This document shows, piece by piece, positions 1 through 11,234 of a stretch of DNA of 64,000 nucleotides. Position 1 is the stretch's first letter, and every line of letters begins with the position of its first letter. Origin of the DNA: Ciona intestinalis. Its lineage: Eukaryota; Chordata; Ascidiacea; Phlebobranchia; Cionidae. A program made the translations under genes and the position numbers. Below the pieces are notes generated by a model. That model had not been told where the DNA came from. It did no database searches and was given only the letters and a program-made list of their open reading frames with translations. The stretch lies in NCBI RefSeq assembly GCF_000224145.3, contig NC_020179.2:4311417-4375416 (forward strand), in the 5' to 3' direction.

Positions 1-233
1 ACGTCTGAATCGCTACAACCGGACGCCATATTACTAAGTTCCTCAAGTATCGAGATATCGCTCTTTTCCGCATCGATTCCGATATAATTTCCCTCCACGC
101 ATCTCTTCAGTTCGTCCAGTTCCGATAAAACCCCCGAAACTTCTCGACTTACCGGCGAAACCGCTGTATCTGACAACAAAACGTCGCTGCTTGCTCGCTT
201 CAGTCGTGAAGGCGTCCGTTTTTGTGACGTCAT
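1..233 (-). CDS. Unidentified protein, N-terminal part, runs off the left edge
   Basis: On the minus strand an ATG at 233-231 opens a frame of 77 codons without a stop up to the window edge. The peptide begins MTSQKRTPSRLKRASSDVLL, basic and Ser-rich, and then becomes acidic with a possible helix around residues 34-45 (LSELDELKRC). I recognise no domain. A good splice donor (GTAAGT) lies in frame at 152-147, so the first exon could instead end near residue 26; the open frame beyond it favours read-through but does not prove it. On the coding strand a pyrimidine-rich stretch ending in CAACAG lies about 38 nt before the ATG and could be an intron or trans-splice acceptor. The overlapping 43-381 minus frame is longer but has no stronger support. 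Confidence 0.45.
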   Translation of the reverse strand, partial: MTSQKRTPSRLKRASSDVLLSDTAVSPVSREVSGVLSELDELKRCVEGNYIGIDAEKSDISILEELSNMASGCSDSD

Positions 234-1251
234 AATGGGGTTTGTGGCGTAACTGGTGAAATAGCTGCTGCTGTTGGAGAATATTGAAGAGAGGTCGAGC
301 TCCTCTAGAGAGATACACGTCATCGTATAAATATGTCAAACTACCGGCTAGATTTCTGAAATACAAAATATATGAGGTCAATACATAATCTTAATATCTT
401 GCAACTTATGGTTGTAATTTTGCAACGGTTCTCCTTGCACTGTAATTGCAAGTAACACATAATATTAAACCTATAACTGCACATTCGTTTAGGTTAAGAT
501 TTTGTATAAAAAACAAGTCTTGCGAAAAATAATTTAGAACCGGCGAAAAGTATATACCCTGAAGACTTGATATAATTTAAGCGTGATAAGTTTAATCCAT
601 TCACTTTTATAATGTTTCACGATTTAATATTAGAAACTTGTTTCGTCGGGGATTCGTAACTGTATTCTTTCTGATTCTATATATAGTAAAGTCTGGTATA
701 TAATATACTTCGTGCAACGATAAGGCTTGCAGTTTAATTGCAACTAACATATTATTACGAACTTCCAAACTCAACATTAAGCATGATTCCTGTGTAAAAT
801 AACTTGATCACCGAATGGCTAATGTAATACTCGTAGGCTACTTTTGCAAGACCTTATGTCTGCAATTTGCTGCAGTTTAAAACTTTAGTTCGCCGCTAAC
901 TATATACCATGTAGATCTACTTGTATTAAAACACGCTATGTGACCATGCCTGGTTATAACAGACATTGGCTACTATATATCATTGACTGGCTATCGCTTG
1001 ATAACTTTACCATGCGTGGCTGGCTAGCGATGTTATAGAATGCATGGCTTGATGCAGGCGCTATTTAAGACACTCGTTTATGACGTCACAGTAGGTGACA
1101 ATGCTTCTTCTTCTTCTGCATTCCAGAACTCCGGAGCGCCGGTCTCGCGGGAGACTCTAAGTCACGTGCCGGGCAGACTTTGAAGTTATAATTTTCACTC
1201 GTACTGGTTCGCTCGAGATGCGTAAGCCTTTATTTTATGACTGAATCGTTG
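234..1251. other. Non-coding upstream region of the left-edge gene
   Basis: No gene is recognised. A TGACGTCA palindrome lies at 1081-1088, just after a TATTTAA-like stretch near 1064. It is followed on the plus strand by a strong pyrimidine tract ending in CATTCCAG near 1126. This could be the edge of a transcript lost in the gap that follows, but the visible sequence after it has no useful open frame. Confidence 0.4.
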
Positions 1252-1988
1252 NNNNNNNNNNNNNNNNNNNNNNNNNNNNNNNNNNNNNNNNNNNNNNNNN
1301 NNNNNNNNNNNNNNNNNNNNNNNNNNNNNNNNNNNNNNNNNNNNNNNNNNNNNNNNNNNNNNNNNNNNNNNNNNNNNNNNNNNNNNNNNNNNNNNNNNNN
1401 NNNNNNNNNNNNNNNNNNNNNNNNNNNNNNNNNNNNNNNNNNNNNNNNNNNNNNNNNNNNNNNNNNNNNNNNNNNNNNNNNNNNNNNNNNNNNNNNNNNN
1501 NNNNNNNNNNNNNNNNNNNNNNNNNNNNNNNNNNNNNNNNNNNNNNNNNNNNNNNNNNNNNNNNNNNNNNNNNNNNNNNNNNNNNNNNNNNNNNNNNNNN
1601 NNNNNNNNNNNNNNNNNNNNNNNNNNNNNNNNNNNNNNNNNNNNNNNNNNNNNNNNNNNNNNNNNNNNNNNNNNNNNNNNNNNNNNNNNNNNNNNNNNNN
1701 NNNNNNNNNNNNNNNNNNNNNNNNNNNNNNNNNNNNNNNNNNNNNNNNNNNNNNNNNNNNNNNNNNNNNNNNNNNNNNNNNNNNNNNNNNNNNNNNNNNN
1801 NNNNNNNNNNNNNNNNNNNNNNNNNNNNNNNNNNNNNNNNNNNNNNNNNNNNNNNNNNNNNNNNNNNNNNNNNNNNNNNNNNNNNNNNNNNNNNNNNNNN
1901 NNNNNNNNNNNNNNNNNNNNNNNNNNNNNNNNNNNNNNNNNNNNNNNNNNNNNNNNNNNNNNNNNNNNNNNNNNNNNNNNNNNNNNNN
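1252..1988. other. Assembly gap of 737 N
   Basis: This is an unbroken run of N. Apparent open frames across it are artefacts. The sequence right of the gap begins inside a MITE-B copy, which suggests that repeats caused the break. Confidence 0.99.
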
Positions 1989-2055
1989 TCTTTTATCGTC
2001 CTATTTGGTTGTAAACACAGAATATTTACGGTTTCCATCTTACCCCACAGTATAA
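1989..2055 (+). mobile_element. MITE-B fragment (right end)
   Basis: Begins directly at the gap with core sequence (TATTTGGTTGTAAACACAG) and ends with the family's right terminus CCATCTTACCCCACAGTATA. The middle is deleted, or lost with the gap. Confidence 0.7.
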
Positions 2056-2477
2056 TTCTAGGAAGCAGCAAAGGATTTGGATTTTAAACTTCTTAAACGT
2101 CGTCGGATACTTGAACAAAATTAAAAATTGGTAAAAAAAAATTAAAATTTTTGTAAACGTTTGTATTTTACTTAATTAAATTTTTATTTTCTTACTTTTT
2201 ATTTCCTAAATAAATCATAATACACAACCTCGTTTATCGAGACGTCGGCTCTCAGTCTCGTAAAGAGAGTTCGGCAACCACAGACATCAGTAGGGCGATG
2301 AACACATGTTGTTACCAGCTGGGATTTCTATCTAATAAGTTGCTCGCTTCAGGGGCGCGAATCAACGAAATTTAGCACCACGTACTCTAAGCTATAGCTT
2401 TAACGGTCAAACTGGGATTCGCTAATTGAAATCGCAAAGAAGTTAAATCTGTTTCGAAAAGAAATTACTTAGATACT
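2056..2477. other. AT-rich non-coding stretch
   Basis: A/T runs at about 2120-2220, then mixed sequence. No coding or repeat signal recognised. Confidence 0.4.
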
Positions 2478-2560
2478 GTAGTAGTAGGTTGAAGTAAAAT
2501 GGTTCATGCTTTAATTTCTTTTCTCGTCCCGTTTGGTAGCAAAAAAGGAGTATTTACATA
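2478..2560 (+). mobile_element. MITE-B, left part, cut off by a MITE-A
   Basis: Carries the diverged left end (GTAGGTTGAAGTAAAATGG) and the first part of the shared core (TTTGGTAGCAAAAAAGGAG TATTTAC). It stops where the MITE-A at 2561 begins, consistent with insertion into or next to an older B copy. Confidence 0.65.
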
Positions 2561-2864
2561 TAGTAGGATAGGGGAAGATGGGACACCTTTTCATTCTATT
2601 TTCTCGTACATTTTGGTAGTAAACAAAGAACATTCAAAGAAATATAAAACCGTATCCTCGCAACTCCCATAGACCATTGTTAATTGTTTAAAACACGACC
2701 AGNNNNNNNNNNNNNNNNNNNNNNNNNNNNNNNNNNNNNNNNNNNNNNNNNNTATAAAACCGTATCCTCGCAACTCCCATAGACCATTGTTAATTGTTTA
2801 AAACACGACCAGGATATTTATATATTTTGTGCTAAAGTTGTTCCATCTTCCCCCACCCTACTAT
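2561..2864 (+). mobile_element. MITE-A copy containing a false duplication and a 50-N gap
   Basis: Both terminal inverted repeats are present: left TAGTAGGATAGGGGAAGATG, right near-complement CATCTTCCCCCACCCTACTA, flanked by TA. The inner core is present twice (2643-2702 and 2753-2812) around a 50-N gap at 2703-2752, making this copy about 110 bp longer than the usual 190 bp. Probably an assembly error. Confidence 0.85.
2703..2752. other. Assembly gap of 50 N
   Basis: Exactly 50 N between two identical 60-bp stretches. A fixed-size placeholder between unmerged contig ends is the simplest reading. Confidence 0.95.
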
Positions 2865-2975
2865 AATTATGTAACCGTAACTTCGCAAATATAAAATAAC
2901 GTGGTTAATTGGTAAAAGCGATTGGGAATAAGGGATTTTATTTCCTAACGATTTCCATCTTACCCCGTAGCACCA
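2865..2975 (+). mobile_element. Decayed MITE-B remnant
   Basis: Core-like words (GGTTAATTGG, GATTGGGAATAAGGGAT) lead to a right end CCATCTTACCCCGTAG at about 2957-2972. The left end is missing. Confidence 0.5.
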
Positions 2976-3352
2976 CATTTTAATTACAATGTGCTGGCAC
3001 CATCTTACTGGTGCATTTTCCTCTTACATGCGCCAAATTATTATGAATGGCTCATATGAGCGTCGGCATGCCTGCACTGCCACCCTTGGGATAGAAACAC
3101 GATCACACCGGGCGACACGTGGCAGTCCACCTGTTACGGCTGCTGCCATTTAAACGACATTTAAAAACTTAAATGATATTTCGCTTGCCGATCGAGTGGC
3201 CAAACCCCAAAGGAGCTTGCCATCTATGATTCTTAATGCAATTCTGCGAGAATTCTTTTAAACTTATCGAAGTCGGCTTTGTTTTGTCTCAGAAGACTTA
3301 GCAGCAAATTTGCAGCCACGAATTTGCTAAGACGCTAATATATGCGATTACA

Positions 3353-3544
3353 TAGTAGAATGGAGTAAGATAGTCCAGGTTTCATTTTCTTTTATCGACC
3401 AATTTGGTAGAAAACAAAGATTTTTTACCGAATTGGTGGTTAAACAAAACACGCGACCGCTGCACCAATATTCTAATAAACAAAGAATACTTTAGGAATT
3501 TATATCCGTATATTCTCATAATTATCATCCACATACAACACATA
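3353..3544 (+). mobile_element. Interrupted MITE-B remnant
   Basis: Left end TAGTAGAATGGAGTAAGATA and core (AATTTGGTAGAAAACAAAGA) are at 3353-3422. A second stretch of core (AACAAAGAATACTTTAGG and on) follows at about 3479-3530 after unrelated sequence. The right end is replaced by the MITE-A at 3545. Confidence 0.55.
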
Positions 3545-3736
3545 TAGTGGGATGGGGGAAGATGGGACATCTTTTCATTCTATTTTCTCGTACATTTTGG
3601 TAGTAAACAAAGAACATTCAAGGAATTATAAAACCTTGTCCTCGCAAATGTCATGGACCATTGTTAATTGTTTAAACGACCAGGATATTTATTTATTTCG
3701 TGCTAAAGATATCCCACCGTCCCCCACCCCACCGTA
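3545..3736 (+). mobile_element. MITE-A copy
   Basis: About 190 bp with left TIR TAGTGGGATGGGGGAAGATG and right TIR CGTCCCCCACCCCACCGTA. The family core (TTTGGTAGTAAACAAAGAAC) is intact; the right TIR is diverged. Confidence 0.85.
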
Positions 3737-3962
3737 TATTTGTTCCATCTATCATAGTAGCGAAGGCCATGATTTAATGAAACAACCAAGAGGCGAAATT
3801 AACCAGCAAATCAAGTCGTGAAAATACGATATTGATAAACATGTTTCATGATGTATCTGATAAAATTTCAAGCACTTTAGCGTTGGTGGGATTGTTTTTA
3901 GTTAAAAATCTTCATGTTCATAAAATGCATCCTTTGTTTAATAACAATTTTATACTGTTGGG

Positions 3963-4245
3963 ATCTGGAGGCGTGGTACAGCATTTAAGACGCCTGTCGG
4001 CGACCCAAGGGAAAATGGGTTCGAGGCTACATGCTGCCACCACTAAAAGTGTTGTGTTCTTGGCAACGCCCTTAACGGTTGCTTAAACTCAGCGGTCACT
4101 AATGGGTTCTCTAAACTCGCTCACAAAGTAACATACATGGTAACTCGTAAGCTGGCACGAGGTGTATGAACACCCGTGTTATAACGACTGTCGTTGCCCC
4201 GTCATGCGAGGATAAATAAGTTACATTCATTCACATTTTAATTCT
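3963..4245 (+). repeat. SINE-like element with tRNA-like head
   Basis: The most complete copy of a family whose pieces recur in this window. The head (about 3970-4080) contains GGTTCGAGGC at 4018-4027, resembling a pol III B box, preceded by a weak A-box-like GCGTGGTACAGC. The body contains GGTAACTCGTAAGCTGGCAC and a GTGTTATAACGACTGTCGTTG stretch. The 3' end is ATAAATAAGTTACATTCATT. Established background: Ciona carries an abundant composite SINE; I cannot confirm identity without a library. Confidence 0.6.
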
Positions 4246-4249
4246 CCAC

Positions 4250-4352
4250 CATGTTTGAATATATGACCACTTACAAAGTTAAACTGGTTGTATCTCGTAA
4301 GCGGGTAGAGGTGTGTGAAACAGCAGTGTTAAGCGACTGCGGTTTTCCGCCA
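4250..4352 (+). repeat. Second SINE-like tail
   Basis: Repeats the body motif (TTGTATCTCGTAAGCGGGTA, then GAGGTGTGTGAAACA and GTGTTAAGCGACTG) directly behind the previous copy but without a head. Confidence 0.55.
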
Positions 4353-4762
4353 ATATATATATTCTTTTTTTGTATAATCCCCAAATGAAGTACTTTTAAT
4401 AATGTTCATGATCATCATCATAAATTGACATGCATTTAAAGTAAAAGAAGACTTCCTCGAGTATTAATGAGCATTTGAAAATCGTTAAGTATGGAAACCG
4501 GTAGCTAGCGCTACAGAGTAGTTTATTTACCAACATGACCAGCTGCTGCAAAACCTCCTCTGGGACACCACTTCGCGGATTCTGCAGGTAAAAAATATGG
4601 ATGTTTTTTTTTGCAAAGGTATCATTACGGGCATGAAGTTCTACATGTTAGTTTTTACACTCCACTCTGTAAGGTCGAGGTATAGACATCGCTAGTTGCA
4701 TTCAGTACCTGCAAACCAAAAACGTATGTTTTGTCCCATGTGTTACACTGCGCAGAGTATAT

Positions 4763-4932
4763 TATAGGGGTAGGATGGTCCAAATGTTTAATTATCTTGT
4801 ATCGCCCATAAACAAACAGTATTCACACAATTACACAACCATATTATCACGACTCTTAAAAGAGTATTGTTAAAGGCACGATAACAAAGTGTGGGATATT
4901 GTGTGCTAACGGTATCCATCTTACCCCACAAA
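4763..4932 (+). mobile_element. MITE-B copy
   Basis: Left end TATAGGGGTAGGATGGTCC, core with AAACAAACAGTATTCACA and the GCGTTGTTAA-like centre, right end CGGTATCCATCTTACCCCAC. Nearly full length but diverged. Confidence 0.7.
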
Positions 4933-7900
4933 ATTGTATAAACGTTTTAAAACTTCAGAATAACAAGAAAATATATTTTTTTGTGTAACTGATATATACA
5001 CATGTTTAAAATATAAGTTTGACCTACTTAGTTTGACAGTTTGTAATGCGAAAAAAATTCTCTTCGCTAAAAGTCCCCATTAAAAAGCAAATATTTCAAG
5101 ATTACGGAAATTCGCAGCGAATTAGACCTACGTGGTATCCGTTTTAAGGATTATTTCTCCGCGCTTATATTTATTTAACTTCAAAGGTTGTTTAGAAAAA
5201 TAAAGAAAATATCGAAATATTTTCACTTTTAATGATCTATTTACGATATATAATCTACTTGCATTTAGAAAACATAAACAAAAGAAGAAAACGGTTCGAA
5301 ACCTCATCTTATCGTGAGTAAACGTGTGTGTTACTTTGTTTAAATTTAAAGCAGACGCTTTGTTAATTATTGATGTGGCAAAACTTCATTTCCCAGTTGC
5401 TATAACGGCGGTTTTCGTAGCAGATACGGCTGCTGTATTAAAAAGGGATCTATGGTTTATAGGCAGCCAGTCATGTCTATATTTTGTTGGTGAAACTGTT
5501 TTACTATTTATAAATATTAACGTCGCTTAATGACATCACAGTTTATTAGAAATTTAGAATATGTTGTATGATAGTGAATGGTATTAGAAAGCAGGGAATT
5601 TTCTACTGTTTATTATTATGTTAGTCTATTGACACACATCAACGCATGAAGTCAATGCAAAGGTGTGTATTTCAAAATAACTTCGGTTTTGCATTATCAG
5701 CCTTACATGTTTCTGTATTTAGGGTATTTCTGTTTGTATACTTGAAACTTTGTAGCAGTATTTAAAGACTAAAATTCAGGCATTTAACGTTGATTTTAAG
5801 TTTAAACAGATAAATATATGACTTATTGAGTGATCCTTTAAGTTAACTATGTGTTGTTTAGTTCTTTGCATTTTCACATTTCTTATATAAACGGACTTTC
5901 TACCTTATTTTTAAGTTTTAACTTTCGTATATAACATTTGCAAAAAGTAAACCAAAAGTCCGGTATGTATTTGGGAATACTTTTGTGCAAATGTATTTGG
6001 TATTATCAACCTTATATAAAATCTGTACAGATTTGTAAGTGATGCTTTGTGACAGTATTTGCCTGACTAATGCAGAAGATCTTATACATTGACAGTTAAT
6101 TCTGCATGCCTTTACTGCAGTGCATGAAATGTGCATAAAAGATAAACAGGCGACAAGTAATTTATTTTGGAGCTATCAGTCTCATTCTATTCTTCATAAT
6201 ACAAGTTACCTTTTCTATTTTCTCAAAATTGAAAATTAAATAAAGCAGTAGATTGTGGATATTTTCAGTCTTAATTTGTCAAACTGTTTACTATGTGATT
6301 AAAATTAAAAATTTAGGAAAATTTACTTAATTTGTGAAATTCATCCTTTGCCTTGATATGTATATATCAATTATCAAACCAAAGTATTAAAGTAGGTAAT
6401 TTTAGTCAAAGAAAGAAATGGATAGTATGTTTATGAGTAAACAGAAATAAGGTCTGCTACATTGATGTTCACTGTTCAGTTGTATTGGCATAGGTTTTGC
6501 AACTGAATTGTTGTTGTATTGTGTATTGACTGTTTGGTTAATTATTAAAACGCATGTAAATATTAAGATGTTTTAAACAATGTTCATTGGTAATAGGAAT
6601 GTTGGGTTTAAAGGGAGTTTGTTATTGTTGTGTTTAGTTTTACAATTCGTATGTGTTTAACAAATTCCGTTCATTTCAGTTATTTAGCATGTTTAGTGTT
6701 AATATTTTTCAAATTAGCAGCTGCATAGTGTTAATGCCTTCATGTTATGTGGCCAGCATAATTAATTGCATTCCTTCATATGTTTACATAAGCTAGATTT
6801 TGTTTAATGTGCAAGCACTTTGTCTACAAATAATTGTGGTATGTTGAAATGGCCTGTGTTTACTTGAATGACTTTTCAGTTGTTATATAAACCACGTTTC
6901 TACTTTTTCCAGTGCCTGCTAAAGTTTGTTTTTACATTGTTGTAAAATACAAAAGAATAAAAACTTTTCCCGCCAATCGTGTGCGACTGTTTTTCAATCA
7001 ATAAAATTTGTAATCAATATGTCGCCCGTGCTCACTTGTGGTCACTGTGGCTGGACTCTAAATGACTTTTAGTGTCACCAATTTCGAATTAAGTATCGTG
7101 CTTTCAAGACTATGTTTGTTTTGTCACTGAATCCAACTTTTGCGAGTTTAAGAGTGTTGATAAAATGAAAGCATTGTCTTTATTTGGGCGCTCTCTTTCC
7201 AAAACATTTCAGGAGTTAAGTGGTTAAAGCAGGGCAGGGTCATGTTACCAACAATTCCTTGTGGAGTTCTTCTTTCTTACTCTGTACAAAATGATTATCT
7301 ATTTTCACCACTACCCATACCTTCTCTACGCGCAATAAGGTATACCTTTGTGTTGAATCAATGTGAGAATAATGAGGGAAAGTAAATGGGTACCTCTGGT
7401 CCCAACGATCCGTATCTATTGTCGTTCAGTGGTGTGTGAGGCAGTGAATAGCTCCTATGTAATTGCGGGGAATGTAAACAGTTGCTGATGAATACAAGGG
7501 ACCCAACCCATTGTCATGATGCTCTATTTTCTTTTCAACCGAAATCAAATTGGGAACTCCTTTCCCAGGGCCTTGTACATGAGCTAACTGATTACATCAT
7601 CGGGATTGAGTTGCGCCCTGCAAATACAATCTTCTTGCTGTTGTTGTTAACGTGTTTTATTGACAGCAGATTTAGGTGTGGTGCTAATAGGTTGGACGTG
7701 GGAAATGGAAGTCCTAATAGACGTAGCTTATACTGTATAGAAGCATTGTTAAGTTTTGCAGCTAAGAATGTTATTGCAATTGTGGAACAGTTATACTTGT
7801 CGGTATTTGTGTTTTCTGTTGGGTGCAAATATGATTGCCGCCGCCGATGCTCGTGGTGTCTGTTACGTGTCTGTGAGTGCCAAGTTTGACAGAATATCTT

Positions 7901-10767
7901 TTCTCCTTCCAGTAATAATGAACTTGCCGTCACTTTAACAAGGTCGAGAATTATGAGAATTAACGACCATTGGCGTCAATCCTGGCTAATCAATAAAGCT
8001 AAGGGTCAAGTGAGATATATTGGCCGTGATAGACATAAGTAGTTTCTATGGAGCTTTGAAGTATCTCTCACAAACCATAACCATGCACGCGCCACTCGCT
8101 GATTAGGGACTTAAACTGATTATGTTGGGTTAAGTGTCGTATTTATCATTAGGCGAATGTTCTACAGACTCCCGCCAAACGTTTTTATATTCTGGAGCGT
8201 TTTATTTGCTGGAAAAAATAACGAAAGTTTTTTCCCGTTTTTCGCCTCAAGTGTTTGTGTATAAGCTGAGTCACAATAAGTATTATGACGTAACATTTGA
8301 TCACCGGTATCCGAGTGCTTCTGATTGGCGGAAACAATTCGGGAATATCGTTTCCAATGTAGTGTCAGCTGTATGTAGATTGTGGGAGTTTTTCCGCGTA
8401 TTTAATCATCTTTTACGGAGACATACTTTACGAAACAACTATTGAAACAACAGCACTACAATATCATGTATTGTATGGCGAAGATAGTTTTGCGGCGTGC
8501 GCGGATTTTTCAATTTTATATGGGTGATGTTCCACGGCAAATCACGCCATGGGAGTTTGCATTTAGGGAGTTGGCCCATTACCCAACACCCAGGTTTTTA
8601 TCTTAAGATATATCGTATCCCTGTTTACGTCATCGCCCTGGTAATCACTATAATTAACATTTTTCGGGAGTTAAAAGGGTCGCTGTTTATCTGCCTTTGA
8701 TGTTTGCTTGTAAAAAAACAACGCGGCCTGGGAATGCTACCATCATAAAACTATGATTTGCCGCAAATAGAACGCGTCACGCCGCAAATATGCCAGATAT
8801 AATGTTGGCCCACCACTCACTACGCCTCGAGCAGATCTTCTTATAATCGTAACTTAAACCAAAGCCTGCCTGTTGTTTTAAATCGTCGTCCCGGAAGAAG
8901 GGCCATGGGTCACCGAACCTAACGTATGCACCCCACATTTCCCAGCACCTGGTGTGCAGTCAGCCGTGTCCAACGTCATCTCTGTCAATAAACGGGCTTG
9001 TTTCGTCATGATCATGATCTTTCAATTACGACAATGTAATTAACCCCCCCCCCCCTGTTGTCAGTGTTTCCGTTATAATTTTCTTTCCTATATAAATGCT
9101 CTATGAGTTACCGTAAATCGCAATGGTCATCACCACACTTACGTATATACAAATAAATCCCGAAGGAATAAATAACGTTCCATGGTTAGCTTAGCTTAGT
9201 TTCGACAGGTGGTTATTGGTTGCTTTGGTTTTAATTGGACAAAGTTATGAGCGCACAGGTGGGTAGTAACCACTGTCCATAATAATGTTGACTTAATATA
9301 TTTATATATTTTAAAATCCGGTTATAAAACCCAATATTGATCGGTTATAAATCTATATTTTCGTAGTTTAATACGCATTTACCCAACTAATAATCTATAA
9401 TACAATTTTCCGAATTTAACCGTTTTATCGGATACAATTTAAATTTATACCGATCTCGATTTTCCTGTGAAATACCATTTCATTTAAATACCGAAATATA
9501 TTTTTACGATTTCCACTCCTATATTTTATTTTCGCGCCCACCCCGGTAATATTAAATTAAGCCATTGTGTGAATATGACGTCATACATTACGTCACACCG
9601 TCGGAAGTTGGCAGGCTTCACTGTATTGTAATTCGGGCGCCTGTTTCTTTGAGCGACGTTTATGAAACAATTTTTTACGGCACTGCCGGATGCCAGCGGC
9701 CAAGAACTTTATTAGGCGACTGTTAGGTTCCTTCCTTTAGTTTCCTATCATGTTTCTTATTCTGCGTCGCCCATGTTCGTTGCTTCCCACTTAAAAGGTT
9801 AAGAGACTCCCAAACTCCAGTGTAACATGCCTTGTGCTGGTTATAACACGCTCGATATTACGTGGTTTTAATTAAAGTGGATCATCTTGTTGTTTTCTCC
9901 ATAATCTCGGCCGTGGTATGCTGAAGATAAGACTCCACACTAAAATAGGTAATAACTAATAATGTGCCCCACGTATACGGTTCATTTCTATTGTCATTTT
10001 ATAAAAATAAAAACCATGATAGTTAATTAGCAATGGGTGTTGGTTAACTTTGTAAGGGACCAGGTTCTGTTAAACAGCACTTTTATTGCGAAACTTAATG
10101 GGCAACAAATTACTGTTGAGCCACCAGCTATCTTTTCTCGTGTTCTGGAGCGCTCAACGACTCTTGTCTGACTTGTATTTTGTCCTGAGTGATCTTCAAG
10201 TGGCAAAGATGAAGTTGGTACTCGTAGCGATAACGGAGTCGACTTCACTCTAGCATCCTCGTACTACTCTACTCTGCTGTTGAAAGTAATTTTGGTCATT
10301 TTTAGAAACGCAAGCCACTGGTAGGTCGCGTTGTAGTTGATCTTAACATTGCGTAGAATGCACTGCCAATATTATAGTCATACCCAGTTAAAATGAAGAG
10401 ATATTGCTTACTGGCATTAGAGTTTAATTAATTTTATTAAAACTTATATTCTGTATGTAAATCAACTTGTAATGCGTGTTTTTACTTTTAAAACAAGTCA
10501 TAAAAAATATTGACTTTGCAAAGTTATCTTTAGGACCCTGCAGGTTATTCTGCTATGGGCTATCGAATATGGAAGAGTGTTTTCATGTGTGTTTTGCGTT
10601 TTAAACCACTAGCGTTAGATTTTGGCTTAATAGACGGGCAATATCTGAAACAACTGGATTTCCTGGCAGACAATATATAGTAGGCTATGTGGTGTATAGA
10701 TAATACGCTTGTATACATTTAGTTTAAACCGTTAGATTAGGCCTTAAGGGGTTAAACAGACGAGCAC
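4933..10767. other. 5.8-kb stretch without a recognised gene
   Basis: Open frames are short, compositionally biased and lack recognisable domains, including the overlapping ones at 7482-7938 and 8134-8445. Visible landmarks are a run of 12 C at 9044-9055 and a TGACGTCA palindrome at 9576-9583. I cannot exclude small exons or non-coding RNAs. Confidence 0.4.
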
Positions 10768-11234
10768 ATTACAAATAGGGATGCACATTACAGAATTTCG
10801 AATCCGTGAGATTCGAATCCTTTTGTATTCGAATCTAATTACGGGATTCGGTATTCTGTTTAATGACGTCATCACACGTCATCTTATAAACTATATTAAC
10901 AATTTTTAAAACTTATTAATTTTGAAAAAAAAAATTTTTGTGTTTGTGGGACTTTCGAAGGTAAACGTTTCCCAACGTCTTTTCATAGCTTGCTATACGT
11001 TTTGTGACGCAAAAACTACCCAATAGTACAATTTTTAATCATTTTACAGCTCATGATCCAATAAGGCTACTATGAAAGAGTCAATAAACTGACTGAGGTG
11101 GCTAAAATTATTTTTTTCCCTATGAATTTAAAGAGATTCGAAATTCTAGATTCGGAATTCTAGATTCGAAATAAAGTATTCTAGGATATCCTAGAATAAC
11201 TAATTATTCTGTAATGTGCATCCCTAATTACAAA
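10768..11234. mobile_element. hAT-type MITE with 8-bp target duplication
   Basis: The element spans 10776-11226 (451 bp) with near-perfect terminal inverted repeats: left TAGGGATGCACATTACAGAA, right end the complement TTCTGTAATGTGCATCCCTA. It is flanked on both sides by the identical 8-mer ATTACAAA (10768-10775 and 11227-11234). An 8-bp duplication with ends of this type is the hallmark of hAT transposons. There is no transposase frame, so it is non-autonomous. Subterminal GATTCGAAT-like words recur inside both ends, as expected for transposase binding sites. A TGACGTCA at 10864-10871 lies within it. Confidence 0.93.

Noticed and set aside
43..381. 112-codon minus-strand frame at the left end
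   Set aside because: It overlaps the more plausible 77-codon frame that is open to the edge. Its composition is not protein-like and it closes inside the window.
1235..2071. Long open frames across the first gap
   Set aside because: They consist almost entirely of unknown residues from the 737-N gap and say nothing about coding.
7482..7938. Overlapping open frames on both strands
   Set aside because: No recognisable domain, both strands open at once, and no convincing splice sites; most likely chance.
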